Source: an uncultured Oscillospiraceae bacterium (GTDB lineage: Bacteria > Bacillota_A > Clostridia > Oscillospirales > Oscillospiraceae). Taken from it: DNA of 10,062 nucleotides. The notes beneath the pieces are model-generated. The model saw only the letters and a list, made by a program, of their open reading frames with translations. It was not told the origin of the DNA and made no database searches. A program made the translations under genes and the position numbers. This document shows positions 6,551-10,062 of the stretch, piece after piece (positions within the stretch are counted from its first letter, which is position 1; each line of letters begins with the position of its first letter). Where the stretch lies: positions 1 through 10,062 of the forward strand of contig CAAEOU010000308.1 of assembly GCA_900757695.1 (NCBI GenBank), written 5' to 3'.

Positions 6551-7378
6551 ATGACAAATGTAATCTATGCGATTTTAGTGCTTGGCGTCATGGGCGGACT
6601 GTTTGGCCTGCTTCTGGCCGTGGCCTCCAAGGTCTTTGCGGTAGAAAAGGATGAACGGCTGGAACCGATCATTGAGGCTTTGCCCGGCGCAAACTGCGGC
6701 GGCTGCGGCTACAGCGGTTGTGCAGGCTATGCGCAGGCCGTCATCGACGGCTCCGCTCCGCTGGGGCTGTGCGCTGCGGGCGGCAAGGAAAGTGTGGACA
6801 AGATCGCCGAGATCATGGGGGTCGAATCGGTAGAGATGACCCGTCAGGTGGCGCTGGTAAAATGCCGTGGAAACCATGCCTCCAAGAAGGGACAGTACGA
6901 GGGCATTCACGACTGCGCCGCTGCGGCAAAGATTCTTGGCACTGGCCCCAACTATTGCAGCTATGGCTGTCTGGGCTTTGGCAACTGTGTAAAGGCATGT
7001 CCTGAGGGCGCAATCACGGTAGAAGATGGCGTAGCCAGAGTAAACCATGAGAAGTGTATTGGCTGTATGGCCTGTGCGGCGGCCTGCCCCAGAGGCATCA
7101 TTGAGGCGGTTCCCTATGATCAGGATATCGTGGTGGCCTGCTCCTCTAAGGAGAAGGGTGCGGCACTGCGGAAGTTTTGCGATATCGGCTGTATCGGCTG
7201 TAAGATTTGTGAGCGCACCTGCCAGCACGATGCCATTCATGTGGTGGATAATGTGGCGGTGATCGACTATACCAAGTGTATAAGCTGCTCGGAGTGTGCA
7301 GAAAAGTGTCCCCGTCATCTGATTGCGGACTGCAATCTGAAGACAGAATTCAATACCGTCGAGGCAAAGCCTCGCTGA
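6551..7378 (+). CDS. rnfB: Rnf complex subunit RnfB, ferredoxin-side polyferredoxin
   Basis: Takes electrons from reduced ferredoxin at the cytoplasmic face and passes them into the membrane part of Rnf. It has 275 residues. An N-terminal helix (about 4-28) anchors it. The Fe4 domain is CGGCGYSGC with Cys49, 52, 57 and 74. Four ferredoxin-type sets follow: CSYGCLGFGNCVKACP (Cys136, 140, 146, 150), CIGCMACAAACP (169, 172, 175, 179), CDIGCIGCKICERTC (210, 214, 217, 220, 224) and CISCSECAEKCP (243, 246, 249, 253). That is at least five likely [4Fe-4S] clusters, more than the gammaproteobacterial RnfB and typical of clostridial and acetogen proteins. It follows rnfA after 12 bases with GGAGG as the ribosome-binding site and is the last gene before a strong terminator. 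Confidence 0.97.
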   Translation: MTNVIYAILVLGVMGGLFGLLLAVASKVFAVEKDERLEPIIEALPGANCGGCGYSGCAGYAQAVIDGSAPLGLCAAGGKESVDKIAEIMGVESVEMTRQVALVKCRGNHASKKGQYEGIHDCAAAAKILGTGPNYCSYGCLGFGNCVKACPEGAITVEDGVARVNHEKCIGCMACAAACPRGIIEAVPYDQDIVVACSSKEKGAALRKFCDIGCIGCKICERTCQHDAIHVVDNVAVIDYTKCISCSECAEKCPRHLIADCNLKTEFNTVEAKPR

Positions 7379-7380
7379 TG

Positions 7381-7431
7381 AAAATCCCCTTCCCGGCATC
7401 CACTGTGACCTGCTGCGGAAGGGGATTTTTT
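7381..7431 (+). terminator. Intrinsic terminator of the rnf operon
   Basis: AAAATCCCCTTCC (7381-7393) pairs over 13 bases with GGAAGGGGATTTT (7417-7429), around a 23-base loop, and the stem runs into six consecutive T bases (7426-7431). It begins two bases after the rnfB stop codon. Because the A-rich 5' arm gives a T-run on the other strand, it may also act in reverse. Confidence 0.92.
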
Positions 7432-7581
7432 AGCGGTCAAACGCAATTCGGAACCGTGAAAAATGCATAACGATTTCTTTCGTAAATGGACGGAAAGGGA
7501 GATAAAGGGGCTCAAAATGAATAATATGCATGATTTGTGGGATAAATGTGCAAAAAATCTATAGGTTGCGCCGTTTTATGC

Positions 7582-7610
7582 TTGACGGAAAGGCATCAAA
7601 ACGTTATAAT
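7582..7610 (+). promoter_or_regulatory. Strong sigma-A-type promoter for the amino-acid ABC transporter
   Basis: TTGACG (7582-7587) and a perfect TATAAT (7605-7610) are spaced by 17 bases. This is the best promoter in the window. Transcription should start near 7617, leaving a leader of about 76 bases before the binding-protein gene. Confidence 0.88.
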
Positions 7611-7632
7611 CAGTTCATACATCATCGAAAGG

Positions 7633-7650
7633 ATTGAATGATAATTCAAT
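7633..7650 (+). promoter_or_regulatory. AT-rich leader hairpin before the binding-protein gene
   Basis: ATTGAAT (7633-7639) and ATTCAAT (7644-7650) are perfect reverse complements around GATA. Two G-U and two A-U pairs could lengthen the stem to 11 pairs (7629-7639 with 7644-7654), and it ends in a run of T bases. It lies within the first 40 bases of the predicted transcript. It could be a protein-binding dyad, a 5' stabilising hairpin, or a weak attenuator. The role is inferred. Confidence 0.45.
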
Positions 7651-7692
7651 TTTTCCTGCATTGTATTGAAAGAATTGAAAGGATGGATCACA

Positions 7693-8571
7693 ATGAAAAA
7701 GGTATTTTCCCTGCTTCTGTCCGGCTGCATGATGCTGGGCATGCTGGCAGGCTGCGGCTCTGATGCCGCTTCTTCCACTACCGCAGCGTCCGCTGCGGCT
7801 CCCACCGAGGCTGCTGCCGCTGAGGCGACTGCCGCACCTGAGACTGCCGAGACTGGTTCCGCCGCTGATGCTGCTGAGGCTACCACCTCCGGCGACAAGA
7901 CTTGGGTCATTGCCACCGACACCGTATTTAAGCCCTTTGAGTACACCGACGAGAGCGGCAACTTTGTGGGCATTGATGTGGACATCGTGGCTGCCATTGC
8001 AGAGGATCAGGGCTTCCAGTATGAGCTCAAGAGCTTGGGCTGGGACGCTGCCATCGCTGCCTGCCAGGCTGGTCAGGCTGACGGCATGATCGCCGGTGCC
8101 TCCATCACCGATGAGCGCAAGGAGAGCGGCTGGCTCTTCTCCGACGGCTACTATACCGCTACCCAGTGCATGGCAGTTGCCGAGAACTCCGACATTGCCG
8201 GGTTTGAGGGTCTGAAGGATCAGCAGGTTGCAGTAAAGACCGGCACGCAGGGCGCTTCTTATGCAGAGAGCCTGAAGGATCAGTACGGCTTCAACATCAA
8301 CTACTTCGAGGATAGCCCCACCATGTATCAGGCAGTTGCCGGCGGTCAGGCTGTTGCATGCTTCGAGGATACCCCCATTATGGCTGCTTCCATCAAGGAC
8401 GGCGGTCTGGGTCTGAAGATCGTAGAGGGCAGCGAGAATGACGGTGCCGATTACGGCTTTGCAGTCTTCGACAGCAGCAAGCAGGAGCTGCTGGATATGT
8501 TCAATGCCGGTCTTGCCAGTATTAAGGCAAACGGCAAATACGACGAGATCATTGCCAAGTACCTCGGCTGA
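7693..8571 (+). CDS. Polar amino-acid ABC transporter substrate-binding lipoprotein
   Basis: Extracellular solute-binding protein, family 3 (SBP_bac_3), which delivers an amino acid to the permease encoded next. ATG 7693 is preferred over an in-frame TTG at 7666 because AAAGGA lies about 10 bases upstream and the ATG product begins with a proper lipoprotein signal: MKKVFSLLLSGCMMLG and lipobox LAGC, with Cys21 as the lipidated residue. The product has 292 residues. Residues 22-69 are an Ala/Thr/Ser/Glu-rich linker that would space the domain from the membrane. The binding domain starts at WVIATDTVFKPFEYTD (71-86) and includes GIDVDIVAAIA, DGMIAGASITDER (130-142, where Arg142 is the usual carboxylate-binding Arg) and FEDTPIMAA (224-232, with Asp226 in the usual amino-group-binding position). 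It resembles GlnH-type proteins, but substrate cannot be fixed from sequence alone. Its Ala codons lean to GCT and GCC, unlike the neighbouring genes, which suggests high expression. Confidence 0.92.
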   Translation: MKKVFSLLLSGCMMLGMLAGCGSDAASSTTAASAAAPTEAAAAEATAAPETAETGSAADAAEATTSGDKTWVIATDTVFKPFEYTDESGNFVGIDVDIVAAIAEDQGFQYELKSLGWDAAIAACQAGQADGMIAGASITDERKESGWLFSDGYYTATQCMAVAENSDIAGFEGLKDQQVAVKTGTQGASYAESLKDQYGFNINYFEDSPTMYQAVAGGQAVACFEDTPIMAASIKDGGLGLKIVEGSENDGADYGFAVFDSSKQELLDMFNAGLASIKANGKYDEIIAKYLG

Positions 8572-8588
8572 TTTCCAAGCTGAAACCA

Positions 8589-8622
8589 AGCGGGGCACCT
8601 TCATGGTGCCCCGCTGTCTTTT
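8589..8622 (+). terminator. GC-rich hairpin between binding-protein and permease genes (partial terminator or mRNA stabiliser)
   Basis: AGCGGGGCACC (8589-8599) pairs perfectly with GGTGCCCCGCT (8605-8615) around a five-base loop, followed by GTCTTTTG. The short interrupted T-tract and the permease ribosome-binding site immediately after (AAAGGAG, 8624-8630) suggest incomplete termination or protection of the upstream message. Either would give more binding protein than permease, as is common in such operons. Confidence 0.75.
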
Positions 8623-8640
8623 GAAAGGAGCAAAAGCCCC

Positions 8641-9312
8641 ATGATTCAGATTATGTCCACCTATGGCAGCTTGTTGCTGCGTGCCATGGGTCAGACGCTG
8701 CTGCTGGCACTATGCGGCTTGCTGTTCGGCACGCTGCTGGGTATGATCTTCGGCATCCTCAGCGTGGTGAAGAACAAGGTGTGCAACGTCATTGCAATGG
8801 TGTTTGTAGATGTGGTTCGCGGCGTTCCAATGATCGTTCTGGCCATGTTCGTGTTCTTTGGCGTACCCTACTGCCTCAATAATATGATGGGCATGGGCGT
8901 CACCCTGACAGCGCTTCAGGCGGGCACCATCTGCCTTGCGCTGAACTGCGGCGCCTATATGGCAGAGATCATCCGAGCCGGCATCCAGTCGGTAGATAAG
9001 GGACAGATGGAGGCAGCCCGGAGCTTGGGCCTGCCCTATTGGCGTGCAATGCAGCGGGTTGTCCTGCCGCAGGCGATCCGAACCATGGTGCCCAGCATCA
9101 TCAACCAGTTTATTATTACGCTGAAGGATACCTCGATCCTTTCCGTCATCGGGTTCCCGGAGCTGGTCAATACCGCCAAAAACGTGGTGGCCAACACCTT
9201 TAAGTCCTTTCAGGTCTGGGGCATTGTTGCGGTCATGTACCTGATTATCATTCTGATTTTGTCCAAGGCGGCAAAGTGCTTGGAGAGGAGTTGGTCCCGT
9301 GGCCGTCAATAA
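8641..9312 (+). CDS. Polar amino-acid ABC transporter permease (HisM/GlnP family)
   Basis: Inner-membrane permease that forms the translocation path, presumably as a homodimer because only one permease gene is present. It has 223 residues, typical of the family. ATG 8641 is preceded by AAAGGAG with 10 bases of spacing. The N-terminal segment contains the family opening [18 protein letters not shown], followed by about five hydrophobic helices. The cytoplasmic EAA loop that docks on the ATPase is clear: [17 protein letters not shown] starting at Glu124, then [16 protein letters not shown] and [11 protein letters not shown]. The end of the gene overlaps the start of the ATPase gene by 14 bases. 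Confidence 0.94.
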   Translation: MIQIMSTYGSLLLRAMGQTLLLALCGLLFGTLLGMIFGILSVVKNKVCNVIAMVFVDVVRGVPMIVLAMFVFFGVPYCLNNMMGMGVTLTALQAGTICLALNCGAYMAEIIRAGIQSVDKGQMEAARSLGLPYWRAMQRVVLPQAIRTMVPSIINQFIITLKDTSILSVIGFPELVNTAKNVVANTFKSFQVWGIVAVMYLIIILILSKAAKCLERSWSRGRQ

Positions 9313-10045
9313 GAACAATGTGAAGATCCATGTGTCTCACCTGAAAAAAAGCTTTGGAAAGCTGGAGGTCTTGCAGGACATCTCCACAGACATCTATGAA
9401 GGGGAGGTCGTGGTCATCATCGGGCCTTCCGGTTCCGGCAAATCCACGTTTCTTCGCTGCATGAACCGTCTGGAGGAGATCACCGACGGCCAGATCGTGG
9501 TGGACGGCCATGATATCTCGGATAAATCCATTGATATCAACAAGGTTCGGGAAAACGTCGGCATGGTGTTCCAGCACTTTAACCTGTTCAACAACCTCAG
9601 TGTGGTGAAGAACCTGATGCTGGCTCCGGTGGACCTCAAAAAGGCCACCAAGGAGGAGGCACGGAAGCAGGCGGAGAAAATGCTGGATAAGGTGGGGCTG
9701 CTGGATAAGATCGAGAATTATCCGGCACAGCTCTCCGGCGGCCAGAAGCAGCGTGTTGCCATTGCCCGTGCCCTGTGCATGAACCCGGACATCATGCTCT
9801 TTGATGAGCCCACCTCGGCGCTGGATCCCGAAATGGTGGGGGAGGTGCTTGGGGTCATGAAGCAGTTGGCTGCGGACGGCATGACCATGGTGATCGTGAC
9901 CCATGAGATGGGCTTTGCCCGGGAGGTCGCAGATCGCGTTATCTTCATGGACGGTGGCTATATTGTAGAGGAGGGCACGCCTCAGGAGGTGCTGCTGCAT
10001 CCGCAGGAGCCCAGAACTATTGATTTCCTCAACAAGGTTCTTTGA
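9299..10045 (+). CDS. Polar amino-acid ABC transporter ATP-binding protein (GlnQ/HisP-like)
   Basis: Cytoplasmic ATPase that drives the permease. It has 248 residues and starts at GTG 9299, supported by GAGGAG at 9285-9290 with 8 bases of spacing; the next in-frame ATG lies far inside the conserved fold. All ATPase motifs are intact: Walker [10 protein letters not shown] (42-50), Q-loop region [10 protein letters not shown], signature LSGGQKQR (145-152), Walker [13 protein letters not shown] (165-176, with Asp169 and Glu170), and H-loop VTHEMGFA (His202). The [14 protein letters not shown] and [11 protein letters not shown] wording is characteristic of the polar amino-acid uptake family. It overlaps the permease gene by 14 bases. 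The last 17 bases of the window (10046-10062) contain no visible feature, so any terminator lies beyond. Confidence 0.96.
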   Translation: MAVNKNNVKIHVSHLKKSFGKLEVLQDISTDIYEGEVVVIIGPSGSGKSTFLRCMNRLEEITDGQIVVDGHDISDKSIDINKVRENVGMVFQHFNLFNNLSVVKNLMLAPVDLKKATKEEARKQAEKMLDKVGLLDKIENYPAQLSGGQKQRVAIARALCMNPDIMLFDEPTSALDPEMVGEVLGVMKQLAADGMTMVIVTHEMGFAREVADRVIFMDGGYIVEEGTPQEVLLHPQEPRTIDFLNKVL

Positions 10046-10062
10046 ACGATCAATTTTCGGGC

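Larger units (their letters stand above)
7379..7692. other. Intergenic control region between rnfB and the amino-acid transporter
   Basis: This 314-base gap holds, in order, the rnf terminator, an AT-rich stretch (about 7432-7560) with no feature I can support beyond a 15-codon frame, a near-consensus promoter, and a leader with an AT-rich hairpin and repeated ATTGAA units. The base composition is markedly more AT-rich than the flanking genes, as expected for a regulatory region. Confidence 0.8.

Noticed and set aside
7517..7564. A 15-codon frame (MNNMHDLWDKCAKNL) preceded by a G-rich stretch
   Set aside because: It ends before the transporter promoter, so it would not be in that transcript, and I found no convincing promoter of its own after the rnf terminator. 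A chance frame in AT-rich DNA is the simplest explanation.
7759..7900. Repetitive Ala-rich coding stretch as a DNA repeat array
   Set aside because: The codons vary and there is no regular period. It is an ordinary low-complexity lipoprotein linker.
7615..8604. Minus-strand open frame of 329 codons opposite the binding-protein gene
   Set aside because: It is the shadow of a strongly coding, codon-biased lipoprotein gene. It is low-complexity, with Gly/Ser-rich runs mirroring the Ala-rich linker, and crosses the promoter region.

Overview
The window reads as a chromosomal segment from an anaerobic, endospore-forming member of the Clostridia. Coding DNA is clearly GC-rich with AT-rich gene borders, which fits Oscillospiraceae-type gut bacteria; that placement is an inference from base composition, spoIID, the Rnf gene order and the ribosome-binding sites, not a database result. 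I see no tRNA, rRNA, CRISPR array, insertion sequence, phage gene or sign of recent transfer. This is well-organised housekeeping and energy-metabolism DNA, and I did not find a convincing undescribed system.

Layout. (1) Bases 1-679, minus strand: the first 226 codons of spoIID, a sporulation peptidoglycan lytic transglycosylase, cut by the window edge. (2) Bases 680-892: a divergent control region with a good vegetative-type promoter for the next gene and a perfect inverted repeat over its -35 box. (3) Bases 893-2251: citrate synthase, starting at TTG, closed by a hairpin terminator. (4) Bases 2311-2435: promoter and hairpin-containing leader of the next operon. (5) Bases 2436-7378: a complete six-gene rnfCDGEAB operon in the usual clostridial order, with gaps of 13 bases or less or 1-4 base overlaps, ended by a strong terminator. 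(6) Bases 7379-7692: a control region with a near-consensus promoter and an AT-rich leader hairpin. (7) Bases 7693-10045: a complete polar amino-acid ABC transporter (lipoprotein binding protein, one permease, ATPase), with a GC-rich hairpin between the binding protein and the permease.

How the genes fit together. Rnf is a membrane ferredoxin:NAD+ oxidoreductase that couples electron flow to outward ion pumping, the main respiratory step in many amino-acid-fermenting and acetogenic anaerobes. Citrate synthase supplies citrate and, through 2-oxoglutarate, glutamate. The transporter brings in an amino acid, probably glutamine-like or another polar one. A link among these through amino-acid metabolism and reduced ferredoxin is plausible, but each unit has its own promoter and terminator, so co-regulation is not shown. 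The most useful leads are candidate regulatory elements in the three intergenic regions.
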